A DNA stretch of 64,000 bases from Clostridia bacterium (lineage in GTDB: Bacteria; Bacillota; Clostridia; Oscillospirales; Acutalibacteraceae): contig JAFQHU010000004.1 of assembly GCA_017397845.1 (NCBI GenBank), positions 62,001-126,000 on the forward strand, given 5' to 3'. Position numbers and translations under genes: made by a program. The number at the start of each line of letters is the position of its first letter. Position 1 is the first letter of the stretch. The notes beneath the pieces were generated by a model, which worked only from the letters and a program-made list of their open reading frames with translations, was not told the DNA's origin and did no database searches. Of this stretch, positions 1-9,048 are shown piece by piece.

Positions 1-1
1 A

Positions 2-1360
2 ATGCATAATCAGAAAGAAATTTTAGCCACCATTGATATGATTGACAATCAGCATCTGGATGTCAGAACTATCACCATGGGTATTTCACTTTTGGACTGT
101 TGCAGTGACAGCGTGGAAGTAACGGCAGAAAAGATATATAACAAAATAACTGTTTTAGCTAAAGATTTGGTAAAAACAGGTGAGGATATAGAGAAAGAAT
201 TCGGTATTCCCATCGTTAACAAAAGAATATCCGTAACTCCCATTTCTCTCGTTGCCGCCGCCTGTAAAGAAACAGATTATACACCCATCGCCAAAGCATT
301 GGACAAAGCTGCCCATACCTGCGGAGTTAACTTTATCGGCGGTTTTTCCGCTTTGGTACATAAGGGTATGACCAAGGCAGACATAAACCTTATCAACTCT
401 ATTCCCTCTGCCCTTGCTGAGACGGAGAGAGTGTGTGCATCTGTTTCTGTCGCCAGCACCAAGGCGGGCATTAACATGGATGCGGTTAAGCTTATGGGTA
501 AAATTATAAAAAAGACCGCTGACAAAACTGCTGACAGAGGCGGCTTCGGCTGTGCCAAGCTCGTTGTTTTTGCTAATGCTGTAGAGGATAATCCCTTTAT
601 GGCGGGAGCATTCCACGGCGTAGGTGAGGCGGAATGTGTAATCAATGTTGGTGTAAGCGGCCCCGGTGTGGTTCATCATGCACTGAAAAAGTGTAAAGGT
701 CAGCCTTTTGACGTAGTTGCTGAAACCATAAAGAAAACTGCCTTCAAGATAACCCGTATGGGTCAGCTTGTAGCCACCGAAGCATCGCAGAGACTCGGAG
801 TACCGTCGGGCATTGTTGACCTTTCACTTGCTCCCACTCCCGAAAAAGGTGACAGCGTAGCGAGAATACTCGAAGAAATGGGACTTGAGGTATGCGGTAC
901 CCACGGTACTACTGCTGCACTTGCTCTTCTTAACGATGCGGTTAAAAAGGGCGGCGTTATGGCGAGTAACCATGTCGGCGGACTTTCAGGTGCATTTATT
1001 CCTGTCAGTGAAGATGAGGGAATGATAGAGGCGGCTCTTAAAAATGCACTGACTCTCGACAAATTAGAGGCCATGACCTGCGTATGCTCTGTAGGTCTGG
1101 ATATGATTGCTGTTCCCGGTGATACCTCCGCTGAAACTCTTTCAGCTATTATCGCCGATGAAGCGGCTATCGGTGTGGTTAACACCAAAACAACAGCGGT
1201 AAGAATTATCCCCGCAGTAGGAAAAAAAGTAGGGGAGATAATCGAGTTCGGAGGACTTTTAGGCTCCGCTCCCGTAATGCCCGTACACGAATTTTCCTCT
1301 GCAGATTTTATTGCTCGCGGTGGCAGAATCCCTGCACCGATGCACTCACTTAAGAACTAA
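2..1360 (+). CDS. PFL family protein (DUF711 / UPF0210)
   Basis: The 452-residue product matches the UPF0210/DUF711 family of glycyl-radical-related alpha/beta proteins, whose cellular role is not established. Recognisable family features are the N-terminal segment around [14 protein letters not shown] and the glycine-rich C-terminal part with [16 protein letters not shown] and the end [13 protein letters not shown]. Length equals the family's usual 450-455 residues, so the protein is essentially complete, but the ATG lies at base 2 and the ribosome binding site and any partner gene (often a small ACT-domain protein) lie outside the window. The stop is 13 bases before the metF start, so the two genes are probably cotranscribed. 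Family assignment is firm; function is unknown. Confidence 0.85.
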   Translation: MHNQKEILATIDMIDNQHLDVRTITMGISLLDCCSDSVEVTAEKIYNKITVLAKDLVKTGEDIEKEFGIPIVNKRISVTPISLVAAACKETDYTPIAKALDKAAHTCGVNFIGGFSALVHKGMTKADINLINSIPSALAETERVCASVSVASTKAGINMDAVKLMGKIIKKTADKTADRGGFGCAKLVVFANAVEDNPFMAGAFHGVGEAECVINVGVSGPGVVHHALKKCKGQPFDVVAETIKKTAFKITRMGQLVATEASQRLGVPSGIVDLSLAPTPEKGDSVARILEEMGLEVCGTHGTTAALALLNDAVKKGGVMASNHVGGLSGAFIPVSEDEGMIEAALKNALTLDKLEAMTCVCSVGLDMIAVPGDTSAETLSAIIADEAAIGVVNTKTTAVRIIPAVGKKVGEIIEFGGLLGSAPVMPVHEFSSADFIARGGRIPAPMHSLKN

Positions 1361-1373
1361 GGTGAATTTTAAA

Positions 1374-2237
1374 ATGAAAATTATTGATATTATAAAAAGC
1401 GGTAAGCCTCTTTTGTCTATGGAGGTTTTTCCGCCGAAAACAAACGATACCTTTGAAACAGTAAAGGAAGCAACAGAGAAAATAGCACTCCTAAAACCTG
1501 ATTTCATGTCCGTTACTTACGGCGCCGGCGGCGGAACGAGCGAATATACGGCTTTTATTGCCGAAAACACAGAAAAAAATTACGGCGTTACCGCTTTGGC
1601 ACATCTCAGCTGTATATCTTCTAAAAAGGAGGATATAAAAAATCAGCTCGATCTTCTCAAAAGTAAAGGAATTGAAAATATACTTGCCTTACGGGGAGAT
1701 ATTCCTGACGGAATGAGCAAAGAATGTCTTGATTATCACTATGCATCCGAACTTACACGTGAAATAAAGGAATACGGACATTTTTGTGTCGGCGGAGCCT
1801 GTTATCCCGAAAGTCACCCGGAAAGTGCCACTTCTTTTGATGATATAAGATTTTTGAAAGAAAAGGTGGATGCCGGCTGTGAATTTCTCACCACACAGAT
1901 GTTTTTTGATAACAATATTCTTTATAATTTTCTTTACCGCATAAGAGAGGCGGGCATAAATGTGCCTGTGGTGGCAGGTATTATGCCTGTTACAAATCCT
2001 AAATCTATTAAGAGAATCTGTGCCATTTCCGGTATGGCACTGCCTCAGCGCTTTATACGTATAGTTGACCGATTCGGTTCGTCTCCCGAACAGATGACCC
2101 AGGCAGGTATAGCTTATGCCACAGAGCAGATTGTTGACCTTTATGCCAACGGAGTAAATGCTGTCCACCTATACACTATGAATAAACCTGAGGTTGCAAA
2201 AAGAATTAAAGATAACATTTCTTCTATAATAGAATAA
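1374..2237 (+). CDS. metF: methylenetetrahydrofolate reductase
   Basis: Reduces 5,10-methylene-THF to 5-methyl-THF, the methyl donor for the MetH encoded just downstream. Family motifs are visible: SMEVFPPK near the N-terminus, SVTYGAGGG, ILALRGD, the GGACYPESHPES substrate loop, TQMFFDN and PVVAGIMP. From the ATG at 1374 the product is 287 residues, close to the usual 280-300. I reject the longer frame opening at 1311, because it would add 21 residues overlapping the preceding gene and has no ribosome binding site. A weak AAGGTG lies 10 bases before the chosen ATG. The cofactor and electron donor (NADH or ferredoxin) cannot be read from the sequence. Confidence 0.93.
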   Translation: MKIIDIIKSGKPLLSMEVFPPKTNDTFETVKEATEKIALLKPDFMSVTYGAGGGTSEYTAFIAENTEKNYGVTALAHLSCISSKKEDIKNQLDLLKSKGIENILALRGDIPDGMSKECLDYHYASELTREIKEYGHFCVGGACYPESHPESATSFDDIRFLKEKVDAGCEFLTTQMFFDNNILYNFLYRIREAGINVPVVAGIMPVTNPKSIKRICAISGMALPQRFIRIVDRFGSSPEQMTQAGIAYATEQIVDLYANGVNAVHLYTMNKPEVAKRIKDNISSIIE

Positions 2238-2322
2238 AGAAAGGATTCCGGGAATCAGTAGCGGATATGATGCGGAATTCGGAATCGATCCGTTCAACTG
2301 ATATCTCGGCTTAGTTTAATTT

Positions 2323-2925
2323 ATGAACGATAAAGGTTTGCACCTTTTTACCTGCACGGGCGAAGAAATTTGTGTAAATAAAAATGAGGCATACCGATAT
2401 ATGGGTCTGGGACGTGAATATTCAAATCCTGAATTCGAAAAAATATACGGTGAATGTCTTGGCGAATATTGCAAAAATGTATTTTATAAGGGCGTATACA
2501 GAGAAAGCTCTCTTTCCTTCGGTGAGGGGGATGAGCTTTTCTTTGATTTTTGCTCATTTAAAAGTCATGACCTGAAAAGAAATTTAGAGGGCTGTAAAAG
2601 TGTTATAGTCTTTGCTGCCACCACCGGAATCAATGTTGACCGACTTCTGCTGAAATACGGAGCGTATTCCGATCTTAAGCTTATGACAGCCGATTGTATA
2701 GCATCTTCGGGCATAGAATGCTTTTGTGACATACTGAACGGTATTATTTCTGAGGGAAAAGAAACCAAGCCGCGTTTCAGTCTCGGTTACGGAGATACAG
2801 AGCTTAAATATCAGTCAGATTTGCTGTCTTTTCTTGAGGCAGATAAAGCATTGGGCATTACACTTAACGAGTCAATGATGATGACACCGAAAAAATCTGT
2901 TACCGCTTTTATTGGAGTGAAATAA
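2323..2925 (+). CDS. free-standing methionine synthase reactivation-domain protein
   Basis: The 200-residue product resembles the C-terminal AdoMet-binding reactivation domain of cobalamin-dependent methionine synthase, here as a separate polypeptide. The C-terminal signature RFSLGYGD followed by LGITLNESMMMTPKKSVTAF matches the family's RxxxGYG AdoMet-binding motif and its conserved serine/lysine stretch; the middle part (VIVFAATTGINVDRLL, then IASSGIECFCD) also fits. It should bind AdoMet and support reductive remethylation of oxidised cob(II)alamin on MetH. It sits one base before metH, whose product lacks this domain, so the split activase is self-consistent. ATG 2323 is the first start in frame after a stop, and I see no clear ribosome binding site in front of it. 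Confidence 0.85.
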   Translation: MNDKGLHLFTCTGEEICVNKNEAYRYMGLGREYSNPEFEKIYGECLGEYCKNVFYKGVYRESSLSFGEGDELFFDFCSFKSHDLKRNLEGCKSVIVFAATTGINVDRLLLKYGAYSDLKLMTADCIASSGIECFCDILNGIISEGKETKPRFSLGYGDTELKYQSDLLSFLEADKALGITLNESMMMTPKKSVTAFIGVK

Positions 2926-2926
2926 A

Positions 2927-5317
2927 ATGGATATAAGAGAAATTCTGAATAAAGAACGCCTGTATTCTGACGGCGGCTTCGGTACACTTTTACAGGCGAG
3001 GGGACTTGAGCCGGGAGAAAAGCCTGAAAATTGGAATATAACACATCCGGACGATATAACGGCCATACACCTTGAGTACCTGAATGCAGGGTCTGATATC
3101 ATATCTACAAACACCTTTGGTGCCAATCCGCTTAAATTTGATAATCTTGAGCAGATCATTTCTGCCGCTTTTTTCAATGCAAAAAAAGCCGTGGAGCTTA
3201 GCGGAAAGGAAAAAGCCTTTATTGCCTTTGATATGGGGCCGACAGGTAAGCTTTTGGAGCCTTTAGGCGATCTTTCCTTTGAAAAAGCTGTAGAGGTATT
3301 TGCCGAGACGGTAAAAATTGCCGAAAAATATTCGCCTGACCTTTATATCGTGGAAACTATGAATGACAGCTACGAAACCAAAGCGGCTGTATTGGCTGTA
3401 AAGGAAAATTCAGACAGGGCTGTTTTTGTGAGTAATGTCTATGATGAAAGCAGAAAGCTTATGACGGGTGCTTCGCCCAAGGCTATGATTGCCTTACTTG
3501 AGGGTCTCGGTGCCGACGCCATCGGTATAAATTGCTCACTCGGTCCCCGTCAGATGGTGGATATAGTCAGAGAATATGTGAAATATTCCTCTTTGCCGGT
3601 TATGGTATGTCCGAATGCAGGTCTTCCGAGAAGTACTGACGGTAAAACGGTTTTCGATGTTGACAGCGATGAATTTTCTGACTGTATGGCAGAGATAGCA
3701 GAAATCGGTGCAGCTATTCTTGGCGGTTGCTGCGGAACTACTCCCGCATATATAAGAAAAACAGTCGCAAAAACCGAAAAAATACCGTTCACACCCGTGA
3801 AAAAGAAAGAATATACCTTTGTTTCTTCTTATACTCACGCTGTTGAAATAGGCAAAGTCCCTGTTCTCATCGGTGAAAGAATAAATCCCACCGGTAAGCC
3901 TAAATTCAAACAGGCGCTGCGGGAGGGTAATATAAGCTATATAATCAATGAGGGAGTAATGCAGGAGGAAAAGGGTGTAGATATCCTCGATGTGAATGTT
4001 GGACTTCCCGAAATTGATGAGGAAACAATGCTTGTAAAATGCATAAAAGAACTGCAGACCGTTTCGGCACTTCCGTTGCAAATAGACACCGTCAAGCCCT
4101 CTGCTATGGAAAAAGCAATGCGTGTTTATAACGGCAAGCCTCTTATAAATTCCGTAAACGGAAAGCAGGAAAGTATGGATGCTGTGCTTCCTCTCGTAAA
4201 AAAATACGGCGGAACGGTTATTGCACTCACCATAGATGAACAGGGAATTCCCGACACAGCTGAGGGCAGAGCTGCTATCGCTGAAAAGATTATAAACGAA
4301 TGTTCAAAATATGGGATAGACAAAAAGGATGTTATTGTTGATCCTCTTGCTATGACGGTTTCTTCTGATAATTTGAGCGGAAAAATCACGCTTGATTCGG
4401 TAAAAATGATAAAAGAACAGTTGGGAGTAAAAACAAGTCTCGGTGTTTCAAACATTTCTTTCGGCCTCCCGTCCAGAGAAACCGTAAATTCCCATTTTCT
4501 TACAATGGCGTTCGCTCTTGGTCTTGACTGTGCTATTATGAATCCTTATTCTGTGGCTATGATGGAAAGCTATTATTCCTTCAGAGCTCTTTCCGGTCTT
4601 GATGAAAACTGCACCGATTATATTGGTTTTGCTTCATCTTTGAAAAGGGAAGCAGTTACCGTGGCTTCTTCAGCTTCTCACAGTGAAAGCGAGGATATGA
4701 CCCCTTTGGTCAGAGCTATTGTAAAGGGTATGAAGGAAGATGCGTTGCTGAGAGCAAAGGAGCTTTTGAAAAAAGAAGAGCCACTGACAGTAATCAATGA
4801 ATATATCGTTCCTGCTCTTGATAAAGTAGGCAGGCACTTCGAGGCAAAAACCATGTATCTTCCTCAGCTTCTTATGAGTGCCGAGGCGGCATCACGAGCC
4901 TTCGATGCGGTAAAGGAGCTCGTCTCTGCTTCCGAAGAAAGCAAAGGTAAAATAATAGTTGCTACCGTTAAGGGTGATATTCATGATATCGGTAAAAATA
5001 TAGTTAAGGTGCTTTTGGAAAATTACGGCTATGATGTAATTGATCTCGGAAAGGATGTCCCTCCCGAAGTAATCGTGAACAAAGCTAAAGAAGAAAAGGT
5101 TTCTCTCGTGGGGCTCAGTGCTCTGATGACCACTACCACTGATGCCATGAAGGAAACCGTTGCGCTTTTGAAAAAGGAGTGTCCCGACACCGTCACCGTT
5201 GTCGGCGGAGCAGTACTAACCAAAGAATATGCGGACATGATAGGCGCCGACTATTATGCAAAGGATGCTATGGAAACGGTAAGGTTTGCCGAAAGTTTTT
5301 TCGGCGGTGAAGGATAA
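2927..5317 (+). CDS. metH: cobalamin-dependent methionine synthase without activation domain
   Basis: Transfers a methyl group from 5-methyl-THF via cobalamin to homocysteine. Domain order: homocysteine/zinc domain (about 1-290) with zinc ligands Cys203 (GINCSLGP), Cys268 and Cys269 (GGCCGTTP); pterin-binding domain (about 310-565) opening with LIGERINPTGK; B12 cap and Rossmann domains (about 590-796) with the DIHDIGKN motif whose His686 is the expected lower cobalt ligand. At 796 residues it ends after the B12 domain, against roughly 1200 for the E. coli enzyme, because the reactivation domain is the separate upstream gene. Its stop overlaps the sfsA start (TAATG). No cobalamin or SAM riboswitch was recognised in front of the block. 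Confidence 0.95.
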   Translation: MDIREILNKERLYSDGGFGTLLQARGLEPGEKPENWNITHPDDITAIHLEYLNAGSDIISTNTFGANPLKFDNLEQIISAAFFNAKKAVELSGKEKAFIAFDMGPTGKLLEPLGDLSFEKAVEVFAETVKIAEKYSPDLYIVETMNDSYETKAAVLAVKENSDRAVFVSNVYDESRKLMTGASPKAMIALLEGLGADAIGINCSLGPRQMVDIVREYVKYSSLPVMVCPNAGLPRSTDGKTVFDVDSDEFSDCMAEIAEIGAAILGGCCGTTPAYIRKTVAKTEKIPFTPVKKKEYTFVSSYTHAVEIGKVPVLIGERINPTGKPKFKQALREGNISYIINEGVMQEEKGVDILDVNVGLPEIDEETMLVKCIKELQTVSALPLQIDTVKPSAMEKAMRVYNGKPLINSVNGKQESMDAVLPLVKKYGGTVIALTIDEQGIPDTAEGRAAIAEKIINECSKYGIDKKDVIVDPLAMTVSSDNLSGKITLDSVKMIKEQLGVKTSLGVSNISFGLPSRETVNSHFLTMAFALGLDCAIMNPYSVAMMESYYSFRALSGLDENCTDYIGFASSLKREAVTVASSASHSESEDMTPLVRAIVKGMKEDALLRAKELLKKEEPLTVINEYIVPALDKVGRHFEAKTMYLPQLLMSAEAASRAFDAVKELVSASEESKGKIIVATVKGDIHDIGKNIVKVLLENYGYDVIDLGKDVPPEVIVNKAKEEKVSLVGLSALMTTTTDAMKETVALLKKECPDTVTVVGGAVLTKEYADMIGADYYAKDAMETVRFAESFFGGEG

Positions 5318-5997
5318 TGAAATACAGTAATATACAGAAAGCGATTTTTGTTTCCCGTCCTAACCGTTTTGTTGCAAAGGTAAATATCGACGGTAAGGAA
5401 ACATATGTGCATGTTAAAAATACAGGCAGATGCCGTGAACTTCTCACAGAGGGAGCAGAGGTGTGGCTCGAAAAGAGCGATAATCCCGGCAGAAAATATC
5501 AGTATTCACTTATATCCGTGAAAAAGGGCGGCAGGATGGTGAATATGGATTCACAGGCACCGAACAAAGCGGTAGGCGAATGGCTTTCCGAAGGAGTGCT
5601 GTTTCCCGATATAAAGCTCATTAAAGCCGAATGTAAATACGGAAATTCCAGATTTGATTTTTATGTGGAGTATGGGGATAAAAGGGCTTTTATTGAGGTG
5701 AAGGGAGTAACGCTTGAAAACGGGGGAGTGGTTTCTTTTCCCGATGCGCCCACAGAGAGGGGAAGTAAGCATCTCAGAGAGCTTTGTGAATGCCGTAATG
5801 AGGGATATGAGGCTTATGTCATTTTTGTAATACAGATGAAGGATGTTCTATATTTTACATCAAACGAAAAAAACGACCCCGTTTTTGCGCATACCCTTGA
5901 AAATGCAAATAAAGCCGGGGTAAGTATTTTAGCTTATGATTGCCTTGTTACAGAAAATGAAATAAAAATATGCAATAGGGTAAAAGTAAAAATTTAA
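5317..5997 (+). CDS. sfsA: SfsA family nuclease/sugar fermentation stimulation protein
   Basis: The 226-residue product matches SfsA across its length: N-terminal OB-like part with FVAKVNIDGKETYVHVKNTGR and CRELL, and a C-terminal PD-(D/E)xK-like nuclease core with DFYVE...RAFIEVKGVTLE and the FPDAPTERGSKHL segment. SfsA proteins bind nucleic acid and have been described as nucleases; the old sugar-fermentation phenotype is E. coli specific. Translation is coupled to metH by the TAATG overlap, and a terminator follows directly, so it is the last gene of the methionine block. There is no obvious functional link to methionine. Confidence 0.92.
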   Translation: MKYSNIQKAIFVSRPNRFVAKVNIDGKETYVHVKNTGRCRELLTEGAEVWLEKSDNPGRKYQYSLISVKKGGRMVNMDSQAPNKAVGEWLSEGVLFPDIKLIKAECKYGNSRFDFYVEYGDKRAFIEVKGVTLENGGVVSFPDAPTERGSKHLRELCECRNEGYEAYVIFVIQMKDVLYFTSNEKNDPVFAHTLENANKAGVSILAYDCLVTENEIKICNRVKVKI

Positions 5998-6000
5998 AGT

Positions 6001-6039
6001 ATACCGAAGGTGTATTTATATGCATCTTCGGTATTTTTA
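6001..6039 (+). terminator. intrinsic terminator after sfsA
   Basis: A hairpin pairs 6001-6012 (ATACCGAAGGTG) with 6023-6034 (CATCTTCGGTAT), has one mismatch and is followed by a T-rich tail. It closes the metF-metH-sfsA transcript. Confidence 0.85.
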
Positions 6040-6072
6040 TGCAAATGTAAGATAAAAGTAATAAAAAAATTA

Positions 6073-6101
6073 TTGATAAAAAGTTTATTATATGTTATGA
6101 T
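6073..6101 (+). promoter_or_regulatory. sigma-A type promoter for the 6143 gene
   Basis: TTGATA at 6073-6078 and TATGAT at 6096-6101 are separated by exactly 17 bp, directly upstream of the gene starting at 6143. Confidence 0.75.
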
Positions 6102-6142
6102 AAGTTTAAGAGTATTTATAATCGGTTACGAAAGGTCATTTT

Positions 6143-7366
6143 ATGTCATATAAAATAAAAAATATACTTATTTTGCTGATAATTTCGGCTTTACTCATAT
6201 CTGCTTCCTTGTCCTGCTCCGCTTCCCTGACGGTTTACAGCGAAAAGCTTTACGGAGAAGAGGACAGTATAATGTGTATTTCTTACAAAGGTGATACCGC
6301 ACTTTATCCCGAAAATTCTCTTGAAGCGGTCCTTTCTGCTGAAGAAAAAGGCGCTGACGGTGTAAGTGTGGGTGTGCAGAAAACATCGGACGGAATTTAT
6401 GTTCTTACGGAAAAAAGTAAAAAGCTTTCTGACGTCAGCGATGCTCCTTATGAAAAAGTCGGCGAAATAACCTATGATGAATTGCAGAACTATTCTTTGA
6501 AGGATAATACAGGTTCAGTTACCAAATACCGCATGGTGTCCCTGAGTCAGACCATTTCCCTTACGGACGAGAGCTTTTTTATTATTGTTGATGCGGACTG
6601 GGAGGAAAGGGAAGGCATTTACGATCTTATCAGTCATTACGGTGCCTTTGACAGAATAATAATAAGAACAGATAAACCGGCTTCTGAGGTAAATGAATGG
6701 ATTTCCTCGAAGAGGGAAAGAGTTAATGTTATCAGTGTTTATCAGGGTAATATAATCTTTTCAGCCGTCTCGAATTTTAATAAAATGTGCGAAGTCAATG
6801 CTCTTTTCGTACAGTATCAGACGAAAAATTATTTCGGCGTGGTTTACGGTGACTTTTTCTGTAAAAGATTTGCAGATGAGAATGCACCGAAAGCCTTGGC
6901 TCCCATGTATGACCCCGACCTTTCGGGTCAAAGAACCGACAGTCAGGAAGGCTGGAATGAGGTTGTCGAGGCGGGCTACAGCGTTATTGAAACCAATAAC
7001 CTTGTTTCTCTCGTTTCTTATATAGACAGACATGAAAAAAGCGGCAAGGCTCTCAGCGTTTTAGCGGAAAAGGCTTCCTTAATCGGTACTGACAGCTATT
7101 CACAGGTGCAGAGGAAAAATCTCAATGATGCGCTCGCATATGCAGTGAATGTTCTCGGTAAAGTGTCGAGTCCGGATGAGTATGAGAGAGCATATTCGTC
7201 TCTGATTTTGGCGATGAATGAACTAAGCTTAAGTCGGGAGGATGACACGCAAAAAGGACAGCTTAATATCACTGCAGGCAAAATTATAGCTGCTATTGCC
7301 GTAGGTGCCGTTCTTTTATCAGCACAAATTTTTGTATACAAAATGCAAGAGGAGAAAAAGAGATAA
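6143..7366 (+). CDS. membrane-anchored GDPD-like protein lacking catalytic residues
   Basis: The 407-residue product carries an N-terminal signal/anchor (about 6-28), a region resembling the glycerophosphodiester phosphodiesterase TIM barrel (about 44-290) and a C-terminal transmembrane helix (about 375-397) followed by a basic tail. The GDPD fold is suggested by PEN at 56-58, GAD at 70-72 and TSDGIYV near 81. The residues that normally do the chemistry are replaced: the HRG motif reads SYKG (47-50), the acidic ExD of the first strand reads SVGV (75-78) and the usual HD is TE (89-90). This suggests a non-catalytic or altered-activity relative exposed outside the membrane. GAAAGG before ATG 6143 supports the start. 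Confidence 0.65.
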   Translation: MSYKIKNILILLIISALLISASLSCSASLTVYSEKLYGEEDSIMCISYKGDTALYPENSLEAVLSAEEKGADGVSVGVQKTSDGIYVLTEKSKKLSDVSDAPYEKVGEITYDELQNYSLKDNTGSVTKYRMVSLSQTISLTDESFFIIVDADWEEREGIYDLISHYGAFDRIIIRTDKPASEVNEWISSKRERVNVISVYQGNIIFSAVSNFNKMCEVNALFVQYQTKNYFGVVYGDFFCKRFADENAPKALAPMYDPDLSGQRTDSQEGWNEVVEAGYSVIETNNLVSLVSYIDRHEKSGKALSVLAEKASLIGTDSYSQVQRKNLNDALAYAVNVLGKVSSPDEYERAYSSLILAMNELSLSREDDTQKGQLNITAGKIIAAIAVGAVLLSAQIFVYKMQEEKKR

Positions 7367-7413
7367 TAATTTGCATTTTAAATAAATGAAGAAATTTACA
7401 GGAGGAAAAGAAA

Positions 7414-9030
7414 ATGAAAGTAAAAGAAAAAAAATGGCTTGAAACAGCCAAAACACCTGAAGAAGTGGGCGTATCCTCAAAAGTTCTTCAGGAATTTGTA
7501 GATGCTTGCATGGAGAAAAACAAAGAGCTTCACTCATTTATGGTAATCCGTCACGGAAAAATTGCCTGCGAGGTTTACCGTGAACCTTTTGCCAGAGAAT
7601 ATAAGCATATGATGTATTCTGTCAGTAAGTCAATTACCTCGATTGCCATCGGATTTGCCGTGAATGAAGGATATTTTGATGTGGATACACGTTTCGTTGA
7701 TATTTTCCCTGAGGCAAGAGGCGAAAAAGAGGATGAATATCTTGAGGAGATGACCGTTGAAGATCTTCTTACGATGAGAAGCGGTAAATCCGTCAGCGTT
7801 TTTCTCGACAGAACAAAGGACAGATGGTTCAAAGATATTCTCAATTCACCCTGGATTTCTGAGCCCGGTACAGAATTCCTGTACATAAGCGAAAATATGT
7901 ATCTGCTTTGCTGCATAATCCACAAAATGACGGGAATGTCTGTTATGGATTATCTTAAGCCTCGTCTTTTTGAGCCGCTCGGCATCGAAAATGCTTTTTG
8001 GGAGACCTGTCCCCGCGGTATTGAAGCCGGTGGTTGGGGTATGATGCTTTCTCTTGAGGATCTTGCCAAGGTTATATACTGTTATCAGCAGATGGGTAAA
8101 TTTAACGGTGAACAGGTTATTCCCGAAGAATGGGTAAGAACGTCAACTGCATATCACGCAGATACAACTGCTACACAGCAGGACAGCGACGGTCTTGCAG
8201 GCTACGGTTACTGCTTCTGGAGAAACGGCGGTTACGAAAATTCTTATCGTGCTGACGGTATGTTCTGTCAGTTCGGTATCGTGTTTGAAGATTTGGATGC
8301 TTGCTTTATCTCTCTCGGCGGTGAAGTGCACGAACAGGGCATGAGAGATGTTATATGGGAATATTTCCCAAAAGCATTCATCGAACCCGATGCAAAGGCT
8401 GAATCAGTTCCTGTTTCCATTCCTGCTTATCCGAAAGCACCCGTAAAACCGCGTTCTCTCGCTTTGGAAAGCAGAATTGCGGAAAAGAAAATAACTTTCA
8501 GAAAACCGGTTATTGTCAATGTTGCGGGTTATCCTGTTTCTGTTGTTCCTCTCCCTGCTCTCTTTATGGAAAGCGATAAAGCAGGTAATATTTCTGAGGT
8601 TACATTCCGTTTCGGTGACGATGATATGTATATGACATGGGTAGAGGGAGACGAAATCAATACAGTACATATCGGTCTTGACGGTGAATACCGTTGGGAT
8701 AATATCATAATCGGTAAGATTCCATACACTACCTGCAGCACCGGCTGCTGGAACAGCGAAAGCGAATTAGAGGTGCATATCCGTTGTATTGAGGTTCCGT
8801 CTGAAAGAGTTATCAAATTTAAAATCAACGGCGATAACGTTATTATGCGTCCTTCTTCAAATCCTGATGTGGGTGTAATGGCTGAAACACTCAAAGAAAC
8901 CGTCAAAGATGTTATCAAACAGCCTGTGGTACAGACCGCGGTAAGTAAAGTATTGCCTCATCTTGTTCCGATTATTGATTCTGTTCAGAGAGGTAAAATA
9001 AAGGTTGATACAGCAGGCAGAAAAAGATAA
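7414..9030 (+). CDS. class C beta-lactamase-related serine hydrolase
   Basis: A 538-residue COG1680-type serine hydrolase. The catalytic SxxK motif is Ser69-Val-Ser-Lys72 (YSVSKSIT); the second motif falls in FLYISENMYLL, closer to the NylB/esterase subgroup than to a true YxN lactamase. No signal peptide is visible, suggesting a cytoplasmic enzyme. Roughly residues 340-538 form an extra C-terminal region rich in beta-strand-like sequence that I do not recognise. The substrate cannot be predicted; esterase, amidase or peptidase activity are all possible. AGGAGG lies a few bases before ATG 7414. It is 48 bases after the GDPD-like gene and 18 before the YhhN-like gene, so the three may form an operon. 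Confidence 0.85.
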   Translation: MKVKEKKWLETAKTPEEVGVSSKVLQEFVDACMEKNKELHSFMVIRHGKIACEVYREPFAREYKHMMYSVSKSITSIAIGFAVNEGYFDVDTRFVDIFPEARGEKEDEYLEEMTVEDLLTMRSGKSVSVFLDRTKDRWFKDILNSPWISEPGTEFLYISENMYLLCCIIHKMTGMSVMDYLKPRLFEPLGIENAFWETCPRGIEAGGWGMMLSLEDLAKVIYCYQQMGKFNGEQVIPEEWVRTSTAYHADTTATQQDSDGLAGYGYCFWRNGGYENSYRADGMFCQFGIVFEDLDACFISLGGEVHEQGMRDVIWEYFPKAFIEPDAKAESVPVSIPAYPKAPVKPRSLALESRIAEKKITFRKPVIVNVAGYPVSVVPLPALFMESDKAGNISEVTFRFGDDDMYMTWVEGDEINTVHIGLDGEYRWDNIIIGKIPYTTCSTGCWNSESELEVHIRCIEVPSERVIKFKINGDNVIMRPSSNPDVGVMAETLKETVKDVIKQPVVQTAVSKVLPHLVPIIDSVQRGKIKVDTAGRKR

Positions 9031-9048
9031 GAAACGGGAGAAAATATT

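Noticed and set aside
1361..1373. Cobalamin or SAM riboswitch expected for a metF/metH block
   Set aside because: The gaps before metF and the activase gene are too short and contain no recognisable aptamer elements; upstream control may lie left of the window.
1311..1373. Longer N-terminus for metF
   Set aside because: It would overlap the previous gene by 50 bases and lacks a ribosome site; ATG 1374 gives the family's usual start.
7414..9030. True class C beta-lactamase conferring resistance
   Set aside because: There is no signal peptide, the second active-site motif resembles NylB/esterase relatives, and there is no ampR neighbour.
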